From NCBI RefSeq assembly GCF_009671065.1, contig NZ_CP046027.1, positions 310,001-374,000 of the forward strand: a DNA stretch of 64,000 nt, given 5' to 3'. This stretch comes from Neisseria brasiliensis (GTDB lineage Bacteria; Pseudomonadota; Gammaproteobacteria; Burkholderiales; Neisseriaceae). A program made the position numbers and the translations under genes. Positions 43,217-52,227 of this stretch are shown here, in pieces. Within the stretch, counting starts at the first letter, position 1, and every line of letters starts with the position of its first letter. Under the pieces are notes generated by a model, which was not told the DNA's origin, made no database searches, and saw only the letters and a list, made by a program, of their open reading frames with translations.

Positions 43217-44575
43217 TTAACGCAACATGCCTAGGCCGGATAAATCTTGCGCCATCTTGGCCGCAGCATTGTCAGTCATGCCGCCGACAAAATCCAAAAT
43301 CTTCATGTAGGCTTGGTAAAGTGTGTCATTTTCGGTGATGGGGTCATCGTTTTTGAGCAATTCCAACACCAAAGATTGGCGCAAATCAACATGTTTGTGC
43401 ACCAGATACGCATAAGCCGCCGGCACCAGCAAATTCAAAATAGAGCCCAAGCACGGGAATGTGGCAATTTCGGTAATAAGCTTGGTGTGATGTCGGAAAA
43501 TGCGTGTGCGCGCCAAATCTTTGGCTTTCTCAAGCGTATTTTGTACTTCAGGGCTGCACAAAGCGATTAAGTCTTTGCCTTTGAATTCGCCGTTGAGCAA
43601 GTCGGATTGGTGTTTCATAAAGGTTTGCGCGACATCATCAATTGCCCGCCCGATGGCAATGCCGCGTAGCATGGCGCAACGCTGGCGACTGGATTGGGCA
43701 TACCATGTGCTTTCAGCAAAGGTCAGCTCGGATAATATGCTTTCGACTTCGGTATCGCTGAGCAAATCCAGCTCAACCGCATCTTCTAAGTCCAACAAGG
43801 CGTAGCAAATATCATCGGCGGCTTCCATCAGATAAGACAGCGGATGACGCGCCCAATGGTTTTCGCCCAATTGCAGCAAGCCCAATTCTTCGGCAACACA
43901 TTGAATAAACGGCAACTCGGTTTGGTAAATATTGAATTTCTTTCTGCCGTTGGGATGCAACGTCGTCCACGGATATTTCAGCAAAGCGCCGATGGTCGCC
44001 GCCGTCAGTCGCATACCGCCGCGATTGCGGTACATTTCCAACGTCGCCAAAATGCGCAAACTGTGGGCATTACCTTCATAGGTTTGCACATCATTGCGCT
44101 CAATTTCGCTCAAGCCTTGCAGATAGCGGCTGTGTTGCGGATTACGAAACCAATCACGCAGCGCGTCTTCGCCGGTGTGGCCAAACGGCGGATTGCCCAA
44201 ATCATGCGCCAAACATGCAACCTGCACCACCGCGCCGATATCACTCGGGGTATTACCCAAAGGCAAAAACTCACCGGCTTGCAACATCATGCCGACACGG
44301 TTACCCAAGCTTCTGCCGACGCTGGCCACTTCCACGCTGTGGGTTAAACGATTGTGGGTCAAATCGTGCTCGGCAAAGGGATGAACTTGGGTTTTGCGCC
44401 CCAAGCGGCGGAACGAGCCGGAAAACACCACGCGGTCGTAATCGATGTGAAAATCGGTGCGCAAAGCATCCATGCCTTCTTGTGTGGACGGCGTTACCGT
44501 CGGCACAATGCCGCCATCTTTCACGCGAAAGCGTTGGGTGGACAATAAATCCTGCCAGTTCATTTTTGCCTGCAT
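43217..44575 (-). CDS. dgt: dGTP triphosphohydrolase-type HD protein
   Basis: 452 aa. HD-domain metal site: H79 (NRLTHSVEVAS), H124-D125 (CLAHDLGNPPFGHTGE) and a later D in SYLMEAADDICYALLDLEDAV. It cleaves dNTPs to nucleoside and triphosphate, dGTP in E. coli. Start taken at 44575 with GGAA upstream; Met5 is an alternative. Separated from rho by a perfect DUS palindrome. Confidence 0.92.
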   Translation of the reverse strand: MQAKMNWQDLLSTQRFRVKDGGIVPTVTPSTQEGMDALRTDFHIDYDRVVFSGSFRRLGRKTQVHPFAEHDLTHNRLTHSVEVASVGRSLGNRVGMMLQAGEFLPLGNTPSDIGAVVQVACLAHDLGNPPFGHTGEDALRDWFRNPQHSRYLQGLSEIERNDVQTYEGNAHSLRILATLEMYRNRGGMRLTAATIGALLKYPWTTLHPNGRKKFNIYQTELPFIQCVAEELGLLQLGENHWARHPLSYLMEAADDICYALLDLEDAVELDLLSDTEVESILSELTFAESTWYAQSSRQRCAMLRGIAIGRAIDDVAQTFMKHQSDLLNGEFKGKDLIALCSPEVQNTLEKAKDLARTRIFRHHTKLITEIATFPCLGSILNLLVPAAYAYLVHKHVDLRQSLVLELLKNDDPITENDTLYQAYMKILDFVGGMTDNAAAKMAQDLSGLGMLR

Positions 44576-44622
44576 GAGTAAGGTTCCGTATCAGTTTGAA
44601 TGATTTGACTATACAATAAATT

Positions 44623-44653
44623 GAGGCCGTCTGAAAGTTTCAGACGGCCTCAC
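44623..44653. terminator. Perfect DUS palindrome between dgt and rho
   Basis: TGAGGCCGTCTGAAA, one base, then TTTCAGACGGCCTCA: a 15-bp stem in principle. It follows rho or precedes dgt on the minus strand? Read on the minus strand it lies upstream of rho's end: rho stop is at 44663, so it terminates rho before dgt. Confidence 0.8.
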
Positions 44654-44662
44654 AATAACCAC

Positions 44663-45925
44663 TTATTTATTACCGCGCATCAGTTCGAAAAATTCGTTGT
44701 TATCTTTGGAATCTTTCAACTTGCCCACCAAAAATTCTGTGGCTTCGATTTCGTCCATCGGATGCAGGAATTTGCGCAGCAGCCACATGCGTTGCAACTG
44801 GTCGTTCGGCACCAGTAATTCTTCACGGCGGGTGCCGGATTTGTTGATGCTGATGGCCGGGAACAGACGTTTTTCAGCCATACGGCGGTCGAGGTGCAAT
44901 TCCATATTGCCCGTGCCTTTAAATTCCTCATAAATCACGTCGTCCATGCGGCTGCCGGTTTCAACCAATGCAGTAGCGATGATGGTGAGCGAACCACCCT
45001 CTTCCACGTTACGCGCCGCGCCGAAGAAGCGTTTCGGACGGTGCAAGGCATTGGCATCGACACCACCGGTCAAAATCTTGCCTGAAGTCGGCACCACGGT
45101 ATTGTACGCGCGCGCCAAGCGGGTAATCGAATCGAGCAGAATCACCACGTCTTTTTTGTGTTCAACCATGCGTTTGGCTTTTTCCAACACCATTTCAGCC
45201 ACTTGCACATGGCGTTGCGCCGGTTCGTCAAACGTGGAAGACACCACTTCGCCTTTTACGCTGCGGCTCATCTCGGTCACTTCTTCCGGACGCTCGTCAA
45301 TCAGCAACACGATTAATTCAACTTCCGGATTATTGGCCGTAATCGCGTGGGCAATGTTTTGCAGCATCACGGTTTTACCGGTTTTCGGCGGCGCCACCAA
45401 CAAAGCACGTTGGCCGCGACCAATCGGTGACACCAAATCAATCGCGCGGCCGGTAAGGTTTTCTTCGGCTTTGATGTCGCGCTCGAGCTTGAATTGTTTG
45501 GTTGGGAATAAAGGCGTTAAATTTTCAAACAAAATCTTGTGTTTGCACGCTTCCGGATCATCGCCGTTGATGGTATCCAAGCGCACAAGGGCGAAATAAC
45601 GCTCATTGTCTTTCGGTACGCGCACGCTGCCTTCAATGGTGTCGCCGGTGTGCAGATTAAAGCGGCGGATTTGGCTTGGGGAAACGTAAATATCGTCAGG
45701 GCCGGCCAGATAAGAAGTGTCGGCGCTGCGCAGGAAGCCGAAGCCGTCGGGCAGAATTTCCAAAGTGCCCGAGCAGGTAAAGCTCTCACCCTGCTTCATT
45801 TTTTGGCGCACAATGGCGAAAACGAGGTCTTGCTTGCGTAAACGGTTGGCATTTTCGATGCCATGCTCTTCGGCCATTTCCAACAATTTGGAAATGTGTA
45901 ATGTTTGTAATTCAGAAACGTGCAT
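44663..45925 (-). CDS. rho: Transcription termination factor Rho
   Basis: Hexameric RNA helicase that ends transcripts. 420 aa. N-terminal Rho_N, then the RNA-binding CSD with GFGFLRSADTSYLAGPDDIYVSPSQI, Walker A in APPKTGKT (about 178-185), Walker B VILLDSITRLARAYN and the GSRMDDVIYEEFKGTGNMELHLDR region. Start at MHVSELQTLHISKL (45925); the frame up to 45982 lies in a DUS and is not used. Confidence 0.98.
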   Translation of the reverse strand: MHVSELQTLHISKLLEMAEEHGIENANRLRKQDLVFAIVRQKMKQGESFTCSGTLEILPDGFGFLRSADTSYLAGPDDIYVSPSQIRRFNLHTGDTIEGSVRVPKDNERYFALVRLDTINGDDPEACKHKILFENLTPLFPTKQFKLERDIKAEENLTGRAIDLVSPIGRGQRALLVAPPKTGKTVMLQNIAHAITANNPEVELIVLLIDERPEEVTEMSRSVKGEVVSSTFDEPAQRHVQVAEMVLEKAKRMVEHKKDVVILLDSITRLARAYNTVVPTSGKILTGGVDANALHRPKRFFGAARNVEEGGSLTIIATALVETGSRMDDVIYEEFKGTGNMELHLDRRMAEKRLFPAISINKSGTRREELLVPNDQLQRMWLLRKFLHPMDEIEATEFLVGKLKDSKDNNEFFELMRGNK

Positions 45926-46078
45926 AATGAGTGATTTTGATAGAATTGAAGACGACGGATGCCGTCTGAAGGAATAGATCATGCCGTATGAAAGGCATAT
46001 GCTGAAAGAAAATGGAATTTTAGGCGGTCAGGCTTTTTGTGTCAAATATTATCCGTATTTGGTCGGGATTGAAGATGG

Positions 46079-46113
46079 AAGGCCGTCTGAAAAACATACT
46101 TTCAGACGGCCTT
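46079..46113. terminator. DUS hairpin after glnS
   Basis: AAGGCCGTCTGAAAA and TTTCAGACGGCCTT directly after the glnS stop. Confidence 0.8.
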
Positions 46114-46117
46114 AATC

Positions 46118-47809
46118 TTACGCCTTAGCCTGCCAAGAATCTTTCAAGGTTACAGTGCGGTTGAATACCGGCTGCTCGGCGCTGTGGTCTTTGCGGTCGG
46201 TCACGAAATAGCCGATACGCTCGAATTGCCAGCGGCTTTCGGGTGGCAAGGTGGCGGCCACTGGCTCGGCGTAGGCGGTGATTTCTTTCACCGATTCGGG
46301 ATTCAGGAAATCGGTAAACGGCAGATATTCGCCGTCTTCGCCACGGATGGCATCGGGACGTGCTTCGGTAAATAGGCGGTCGTACAGGCGCACTTTGATT
46401 TCAGCGGCGTGTTCGGCAGATACCCAGTGAATCACGCCTTTGACCTTGCGGCCTTCCGGATTTTTGCCCAGTGTGTCGTGATCGATGCTGCATTTGAGTT
46501 CGGTAATGTGGCCGTCAGAATCTTTAACCACTTCATCGCACTTCATCACATAGCCATGGCGCAGGCGCACTTCACCGCCTAGGGTTAAGCGTTTCCAGCC
46601 TTTTGGCGGTTCTTCGGCAAAGTCGTCGGCTTCGATATAAATGGTTGGCGAAACCGGCACTTCACGTTCGCCCATTTCTTCGTGATTCGGGTGGTAGGCA
46701 GCGCGGCGGCTTTGGGTTTTGCCGGCTTCAAAATTGGTCAAGGTCACTTTCAACGGGTTCAACACCGCCATTAGGCGTGGGGCGGAATTTTCTAATTCTT
46801 CGCGAATCGCGCCTTCCAATACGCTCATGTCCACCACGTTTTCTGATTTGGAAATACCCACGCGCTTGGCAAACAGGCGCAAGCCTTCGGGCGTGTAGCC
46901 GCGGCGGCGCATACCGGAAATGGTCGGCATACGCGGGTCGTCCCAGCCGGATACATGGCCGTCTGAAACCAATTGGTTCAGTTTGCGTTTCGAGGTAATG
47001 GAATACAGCAATTCCAAGCGTGAAAATTCGTATTGGCGCGGACGGGTTGGATGCGGTGCGGGGATATTGTCGAGCACCCAATCATACAGCGGACGGTGTG
47101 ATTCAAATTCCAGCGTACACAGCGAATGGGTAATGCCTTCAATCGCATCGGAAATGGCGTGGGTGTAATCATACATCGGGTAGATGCACCATTTGTCGCC
47201 GGTATTGTGGTGATGCGCGCGGCGGATGCGGTAAATCACAGGGTCGCGCAGGTTGACGTTGCCCGCGGCCATATCGATTTTCAGGCGCAGGGTTTTGCTG
47301 CCGTCGGCAAATTCGCCGTCGCGCATCTTGTAGAACAAGTCCAAGTTTTCTTCCACGCTGCGGTCGCGGTAAGGGCTGTTTTTGCCCGGCTCGGTCAGCG
47401 TACCGCGATATTCGCGCATTTCTTCGGCAGTCAAATCATCGACATACGCTTTACCTTCTTTAATCAAACCGACTGCGTAATCAAACAGTTGGTCAAAATA
47501 ATTCGAGGCATAACGCGGCTCGCCCGACCATTCAAAGCCCAACCAGCGCACGTCTTCTTTAATCGAATTGACGTATTCGTCGCTCTCTTTTTCGGGATTG
47601 GTGTCGTCAAAACGCAGGTTGCACAGGCCGTCGTAAACATAAGCCAAACCGAAGTTCAGGCAGATGGATTTGGCGTGGCCGATGTGCAAATAGCCGTTTG
47701 GCTCAGGTGGAAAACGGGTTTGAATAGCGCTGTGTTTGCCGCTTTGTAAGTCGTCTTCGATGATGGTGCGGATGAAATGGTTGTCCGCAAATTGTTCTTT
47801 ATTCAGCAT
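46118..47809 (-). CDS. glnS: Glutamine-tRNA ligase
   Basis: Class I synthetase, 563 aa. HIGH motif in PPEPNGYLHIGHAKS; KMSKS-equivalent in SITSKRKLNQLV; C-terminal beta-barrel anticodon domains (QSRRAAYHPNHEEMGEREV onward). Its presence means direct Gln charging. Downstream of the GST gene with a DUS pair in between. Confidence 0.97.
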   Translation of the reverse strand: MLNKEQFADNHFIRTIIEDDLQSGKHSAIQTRFPPEPNGYLHIGHAKSICLNFGLAYVYDGLCNLRFDDTNPEKESDEYVNSIKEDVRWLGFEWSGEPRYASNYFDQLFDYAVGLIKEGKAYVDDLTAEEMREYRGTLTEPGKNSPYRDRSVEENLDLFYKMRDGEFADGSKTLRLKIDMAAGNVNLRDPVIYRIRRAHHHNTGDKWCIYPMYDYTHAISDAIEGITHSLCTLEFESHRPLYDWVLDNIPAPHPTRPRQYEFSRLELLYSITSKRKLNQLVSDGHVSGWDDPRMPTISGMRRRGYTPEGLRLFAKRVGISKSENVVDMSVLEGAIREELENSAPRLMAVLNPLKVTLTNFEAGKTQSRRAAYHPNHEEMGEREVPVSPTIYIEADDFAEEPPKGWKRLTLGGEVRLRHGYVMKCDEVVKDSDGHITELKCSIDHDTLGKNPEGRKVKGVIHWVSAEHAAEIKVRLYDRLFTEARPDAIRGEDGEYLPFTDFLNPESVKEITAYAEPVAATLPPESRWQFERIGYFVTDRKDHSAEQPVFNRTVTLKDSWQAKA

Positions 47810-47835
47810 AAAATCGTCTTTATGAAAGATAAGGA

Positions 47836-47872
47836 TTCAGACGGCCTGTTGGTCTTGAAAAGGCCGTCTGAA
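47836..47872. repeat. DUS pair in head-out order upstream of glnS
   Basis: TTCAGACGGCCT at 47836-47847 followed by AGGCCGTCTGAA at 47861-47872; the reverse order of the usual terminator pair, still an inverted repeat. Confidence 0.6.
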
Positions 47873-47924
47873 AAGAAATTTTGAAAAATGAATTGTACCT
47901 GAGATGGCGGATTTGATAAATCGT

Positions 47925-48542
47925 TTAGGCGCAAGGTTGAGTCGCTGCCAAGCAAGCATGGCGCGCATTCATTTCGTCTGACCACGCGGCCAATTCGGAG
48001 AATCCTTCCATGGTATCGGCTTGGGTCAAGGCGTTGCGAAAACGGAGAAAATCAATCGCGCACACGGCATTGAGTGTGCCGATATTCAATTCTGTGCCAA
48101 ATGGCTGAATGGCTTCGGCCAACACCGGCAGCGTGCGCGTGTTGCGCTGCATAATCTGGGCATGGCGCGACTGCCACCATTCAGCTTCGGCGCGCAACAG
48201 CTTTTCACCGACCATATCAATGGTGTTGTCCAGCATACCTGCGGCCAAATCGTGCAGATTCAAGATTGCCCAACGATTGTCACCTTGCGGATATAAGCTG
48301 TCGTTACTGCCGTGTGCATCAAGGTATTCGGCGATGACATTGCTGCTGTAAAGCCATGTGCCGTCATCGGTTTGCAACACCGGAATGCGGCCGAGCGGTG
48401 TATCGCGGTTGTGTTCGGCTTGTTCGGAAAACGCTGCGCCGCTGATGAGATGGGCTTCAATCTGCGCCTCCAAGCCGTGATAAGCGGCCACGGCACGCAC
48501 TTTGCGCACATACGGGCTGGTATTGGAATACCATAATTTCAT
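47925..48542 (-). CDS. Glutathione S-transferase family protein
   Basis: 205 aa. N-terminal thioredoxin-like GST domain (MKLWYSNTSPYVRKVRAVAAYHGLE, cis-proline loop RIPVLQTDDG, YSSNVIAEYLD) and an all-helical C-terminal domain. Serine-type active site likely (Ser6 or Ser9). Substrate unknown. Nine bp after the DeoR-type regulator, likely cotranscribed. Confidence 0.88.
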   Translation of the reverse strand: MKLWYSNTSPYVRKVRAVAAYHGLEAQIEAHLISGAAFSEQAEHNRDTPLGRIPVLQTDDGTWLYSSNVIAEYLDAHGSNDSLYPQGDNRWAILNLHDLAAGMLDNTIDMVGEKLLRAEAEWWQSRHAQIMQRNTRTLPVLAEAIQPFGTELNIGTLNAVCAIDFLRFRNALTQADTMEGFSELAAWSDEMNARHACLAATQPCA

Positions 48543-48551
48543 GTTCTGCTC

Positions 48552-49331
48552 CTAAGATGAGCGCGTAGGCGGCGTGAGCCATTCCACGCCGGCGCTGTCG
48601 AGAATTTTGCGCATATTATCGGCCGGCGCGCGGTCGGTAAACACTTTATCGAATTCGGTAATGCTGCCCAAGCGCACTAAGGCATTGCTGTTGAACTTGG
48701 TGTGATCCACGCCCAAAAACTTCACGCGCGCATTGTTCATCATCGCCTGCATCACGCTGACTTCTTTGTAGTCGTAATCCAAAAGCGAGCCGTCTTCTTC
48801 CACGCCATGGGTGCTCATCACCGCATAATCGACTTTAAATTGATTAATAAAATCCACAGTAGCCACGCCGGTCACGCCGCCGTCAATCGGGCGCACCACG
48901 CCGGACGTGATAATCACAATATAGTCGCTGCGTGAAGATGCCATTGAGGCGACGTAAATATTGTTGGTGATGATGCGTAAGTTTCGGCGCTGCTTAATCA
49001 GCGCGGCGGCCACGGCTTCCATGGTGGTGCCGATACTGAGAAACAGCGAGGCATTATCGGGAATTTGGTCGGCAATCAGTTGCGCAATGGCATTTTTCTC
49101 TTCCTGATGGCTGTTGCGCTTGCCTTGTTGCAACTCGCTTTCTAATACATCACCCAAAGTCGCCCCGCCATGATAGCGGCGCAACACGTTTTCTTCGCTC
49201 AATAAGTTAATATCACGGCGGATGGTCTGCGGCGTTACGTCCAATTCTTTGGCCAATTGGTCGATGGACATATAATGCTGCGCGCGCACCAATTCGATGA
49301 TTTTTTCGTGTCTTTGGATTCGTGGTTTCAT
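48552..49331 (-). CDS. DeoR/GlpR-family transcriptional regulator
   Basis: 259 aa. N-terminal winged helix (SIDQLAKELDVTPQTIRRDINLLSEENVLRRYHGGATLG, residues about 20-60) and a sugar-phosphate sensing domain (IGTTMEAVAAAL, LGVDHTKFNSNALVRLGSI). It resembles GlpR, the glycerol-3-phosphate repressor, over its length; the effector here is not known and no glp genes are adjacent. Start at MKPRIQRHEKIIELV. Confidence 0.85.
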   Translation of the reverse strand: MKPRIQRHEKIIELVRAQHYMSIDQLAKELDVTPQTIRRDINLLSEENVLRRYHGGATLGDVLESELQQGKRNSHQEEKNAIAQLIADQIPDNASLFLSIGTTMEAVAAALIKQRRNLRIITNNIYVASMASSRSDYIVIITSGVVRPIDGGVTGVATVDFINQFKVDYAVMSTHGVEEDGSLLDYDYKEVSVMQAMMNNARVKFLGVDHTKFNSNALVRLGSITEFDKVFTDRAPADNMRKILDSAGVEWLTPPTRSS

Positions 49332-49410
49332 GGTATTCTCTTTTGTGTGGCCTGCCGTATTGTTCTTATGCAGAATATTTTTAGAATTTTGCCAAATTTT
49401 GCTAACGGCT

Positions 49411-50313
49411 TCAACCAAATGAGGAAAAAACCACCATCAAAAACGGCGCCGCCACATTAACGATAAAGCCGAAACTAATCGCCAGCGGCACAGCGGCCAA
49501 ACCACCCGAGCTTTGGATAACCGGCAAAGTAAAATCCAAGCTGGTCGCCCCGCCCACGCCCACCGCCGCGCTCGGATGGCGGCGCATCAACATCGGAATA
49601 AACACCAGCGCAAAAAATTCCCGCCCCAAATCGTTCAAGAGCATAATACTGCCCCACACCGCGCCGTAAGCTTCGGTCATCACCAGGCCCGACAAAGAAT
49701 ACCAGCCGAAGCCCGAAGCCAGAGCCAAGCCTTTCAGCCACGAGACATCTTCATTCAACGCAGCAAACAACCAACCGCCGGCCAACGACGATGCCATCAT
49801 GATCATGGCCGTCTGAACGCCGCGCTTATTAATCAATACTTGGCGCAAACTCACACCGCTGCCGTTGAGCTGGATACCGATCAGCAACACCAGCGCCATC
49901 AGGCAATACATACCCAAGTTTTCAGACGGCAGCCACACGTCGGCCATCAATTTGCCGAATACAAAACCCAAAGCCACGCAGCCGAGCTGTTTGGCGCTGC
50001 CCGATAAACTCACATTGGCTTTTTGGCCCGAACCTTTGGCCTGCCACGGAAAGCGGCGGTCAAACCACATCAAGGCCAGTAAATTCATGCCGATGGTGCA
50101 GGCAAACAATAATAAAGTCGTCAGCACGATGGTATTGAGTTGCGAACCCAAATTCTCCACGCGCGCGAGCGACACGCCGATTAAAAACAGCACGGCATAC
50201 ACCAGCACCACCAGCATTTTATCCACTAAGGCCAAATAATGTTTGGGCAGGCGGATAAAAAAACCAAGAAACATCGGCACCAACACCGACAATAAGGTTG
50301 TCAAACTTTCCAT
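49411..50313 (-). CDS. LysO/YbjE-family exporter
   Basis: 300 aa, about eight helices. N-terminal LVPMFLGFFIRLP...LVDKMLVVLVYAVLFLIGVSLAR and C-terminal GRRFGREFF-like FGWYSLSGLVMTEAYGAVWGSIMLLNDLGREFFALVFIPML and SLDFTLPVIQ-type segments match the lysine exporter LysO (YbjE). Lysine export is inferred. Start at the second Met (50313) with GGGA upstream. It sits between two regulators. Confidence 0.83.
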   Translation of the reverse strand: MESLTTLLSVLVPMFLGFFIRLPKHYLALVDKMLVVLVYAVLFLIGVSLARVENLGSQLNTIVLTTLLLFACTIGMNLLALMWFDRRFPWQAKGSGQKANVSLSGSAKQLGCVALGFVFGKLMADVWLPSENLGMYCLMALVLLIGIQLNGSGVSLRQVLINKRGVQTAMIMMASSLAGGWLFAALNEDVSWLKGLALASGFGWYSLSGLVMTEAYGAVWGSIMLLNDLGREFFALVFIPMLMRRHPSAAVGVGGATSLDFTLPVIQSSGGLAAVPLAISFGFIVNVAAPFLMVVFSSFG

Positions 50314-50327
50314 TTTTTCCCACATCA

Positions 50328-50357
50328 AAGGCCGTCTGAAAACCTTTCAGACGGCCT
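50328..50357. terminator. DUS hairpin between gntR and lysO
   Basis: AAAGGCCGTCTGAAA and TTTCAGACGGCCT directly after the GntR-type gene stop. Confidence 0.75.
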
Positions 50358-50369
50358 CTCTTTGATTCA

Positions 50370-51116
50370 TTAATGCAATTCGTTTTGCGCTTCGTATTTG
50401 CCTTCCAAGCGCTCGATACAGCTGCCCAAGTGACGGCGCAACAGTTTCAACACCCGCGTGCGTTTGCCTGCGGCGAGCAAATCCAAAATTTCGCGATGCT
50501 CATTATAGGTGTGGCCGCTGGTGCGGTGGCCGTGGCCGTGGCTGCGTTCGCCAAATACCGCCACAATCAGCGATGAGCGGGCGCACAAGGTATTCATGAT
50601 TTCAAACAATACATCATTATCCAACAGGCGCACCAATTCAACGTGGAAGGCATTGGCCAAACGGTTCCAGCCCACGCTGTCGCCGTTTACCGATGCTTCC
50701 GCTTCGCGCTCAATCATGTCATACATCGGTTGCAAACGCGTTTCTAAATCCGGCAATTCAAGCAGCAAATTGAAAATCATCGCTTCCAATTCGATGCGCG
50801 ACTTATACACATCCTGAATTTCTTTCAAATCCGGCACATGCACGAAAGCGCCGCGATTAGGCTGCAAATCGACAATTTTATCGTGCGCCAACAGCGACAA
50901 AGCGCTGCGCACGGTATTGCGTGAACACACCATCTGGCGACACAAATCGGATTCGGTCAGCTTCTTGCCCGGCAACAAAACGTGGTCTGTAATGGCATCC
51001 AAAATAGATGCATAAACACGGAAAAGCTCGGAATCATGTCGCTCTTCCAAAATTAATGAAGACGTCGCCGGTGCAGTATTGGTTGCGTTATGATTTGATT
51101 TATTTTGATTATTCAT
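50370..51116 (-). CDS. GntR-family regulator (FadR/FCD subfamily)
   Basis: 248 aa. Winged helix near residues 35-95 (DHVLLPGKKLTESDLCRQMVCSRNTVRSALSLLAHDKIVDLQPNRGAFV) and an FCD effector domain with metal-binding histidines (NAFHVELVR, EHREILDLL, RRHLGSCIE). Organic acids are common effectors of the subfamily. It may control lysO downstream; not shown. Its upstream region also holds the sRNA promoter on the other strand. Confidence 0.87.
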   Translation of the reverse strand: MNNQNKSNHNATNTAPATSSLILEERHDSELFRVYASILDAITDHVLLPGKKLTESDLCRQMVCSRNTVRSALSLLAHDKIVDLQPNRGAFVHVPDLKEIQDVYKSRIELEAMIFNLLLELPDLETRLQPMYDMIEREAEASVNGDSVGWNRLANAFHVELVRLLDNDVLFEIMNTLCARSSLIVAVFGERSHGHGHRTSGHTYNEHREILDLLAAGKRTRVLKLLRRHLGSCIERLEGKYEAQNELH

Positions 51117-51176
51117 TTGATTTTCCTAGCAATTTTACTTGCACAAACGGATTATTTATAATATTAATAAAATTTG

Positions 51177-51205
51177 TTGACAATTCAGAGCATAAATTGC
51201 ACAAT
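51177..51205 (+). promoter_or_regulatory. Strong promoter of a candidate small RNA
   Basis: Perfect -35 TTGACA (51177-51182), 17 bases, -10 CACAAT (51200-51205). An AT-rich tract (ATTATTTATAATATTAATAA) stands upstream like an UP element or a Fur-type region. No plus-strand gene follows, only the terminator at 51266. Confidence 0.6.
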
Positions 51206-51211
51206 AACTCT

Positions 51212-51307
51212 AAAGAAAAGCCAAGTATTACAAGGCGGTTAAATAGAGAGAAAAGGTTCAAATCGGCAGATATATTCAAGATACAGCTTGAATATATCTG
51301 CTTTTTT
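51212..51307 (+). ncRNA. Candidate trans-acting small RNA
   Basis: A 96-base unit from the predicted start to the end of the U-run, in the 416-bp gap between gntR and osmC. It ends in a perfect 15-bp stem GCAGATATATTCAAG-ATACAG-CTTGAATATATCTGC and T6, good for Hfq. The first 54 bases (CTAAAG...GGTTCAAATCG) are unpaired and A-rich. No start codon with a ribosome site is inside. It is not recognised as a named neisserial sRNA. The rest of the gap (51308-51532) holds only DUS copies. Confidence 0.55.
51266..51307 (+). terminator. Orphan rho-independent terminator (15-bp stem)
   Basis: The terminator of the candidate sRNA; the U-run exists on the plus strand only. Confidence 0.92.
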
Positions 51308-51532
51308 GATGGGCGATTTGCAGGCAAATGTTGCGCCATACGGATTTAATCTGCCCTATCATGCTGTTCAGACGGCCTTTTACGCTATTTCGCCATGCGC
51401 GCCCTAACGAGCTATTTTACCTGAAAACGGCATTATTAATTCATTTTTAAATGAGGCCGTCTGAAAAATCCCACTGCCCTTTGCCACACCCCAGATTTGA
51501 GCTTTGCCCAAGATAGGGAATGTGCAAAGTCA

Positions 51533-51949
51533 TCAGGCTTCAGCAACTTCAAAACTGTGCGTGACCTTCGCCGCTTTGCCCAACATAATCGATGCAGAGC
51601 AGTATTTTTCCGCCGACAATTCCACCGCTTTGGCAATTGCCGTTTCTTTCAAATCATGACCGATGACTTTGAAATGAATATGGATTTCGGTAAACACGCG
51701 CGGTGCTTCATCGGCGCGTTTGGCTGTTACCGTGGCTTGGCAATCGACTACTTTTTGGCGTTGCTTCTCGGCAATCATCACCACATCAATGCTGGAACAA
51801 CCGGCCACACCCAGCAACAACATTTCCATCGGGCTGGCACCGCGCTTCACCGCGCCTTCCGCCGCCGCACCTTCCATCACCACACTGTGTCCGCCCTCAG
51901 TGGTGCCGACAAAACACATTCCGTCCAACCATTTTGATGTAACTTGCAT
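51533..51949 (-). CDS. OsmC-family peroxiredoxin-like protein
   Basis: 138 aa, the YhfA/OsmC fold. Two conserved cysteines, C51 (GVAGCSSIDVV) and C117 (EKYCSAS), typical of thiol-dependent organic hydroperoxide reductases. Stands alone between a DUS and a 280-bp gap. Confidence 0.9.
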   Translation of the reverse strand: MQVTSKWLDGMCFVGTTEGGHSVVMEGAAAEGAVKRGASPMEMLLLGVAGCSSIDVVMIAEKQRQKVVDCQATVTAKRADEAPRVFTEIHIHFKVIGHDLKETAIAKAVELSAEKYCSASIMLGKAAKVTHSFEVAEA

Positions 51950-52180
51950 ATTCTATACTTTCTTAATAAGCACCGCACTGGATTTGGATGCGGCTTAGAT
52001 GTCGCGTATTGTAAACAATTCCATGCCAAATTACCAATGCTGCTAATGGTGTAATAATTTTTGATGCGCAAAAAGATGCTGCGCTTAAAACAACATCAGG
52101 CAATATTCTCGCCATGAGGTTTTCGTTTAAAGCATGATGTTATTAGGTATATGATGCTTCTTCATGAAATATCCATACTC

Positions 52181-52215
52181 AAGGCCGTCTGAAAAACAGA
52201 TTTTCAGACGGCCTT
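52181..52215. terminator. DUS hairpin after thiD
   Basis: CAAGGCCGTCTGAAAAA and TTTTCAGACGGCCTTTT, 13 bp after the thiD stop. Confidence 0.8.
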
Positions 52216-52227
52216 TTACCATCACAA

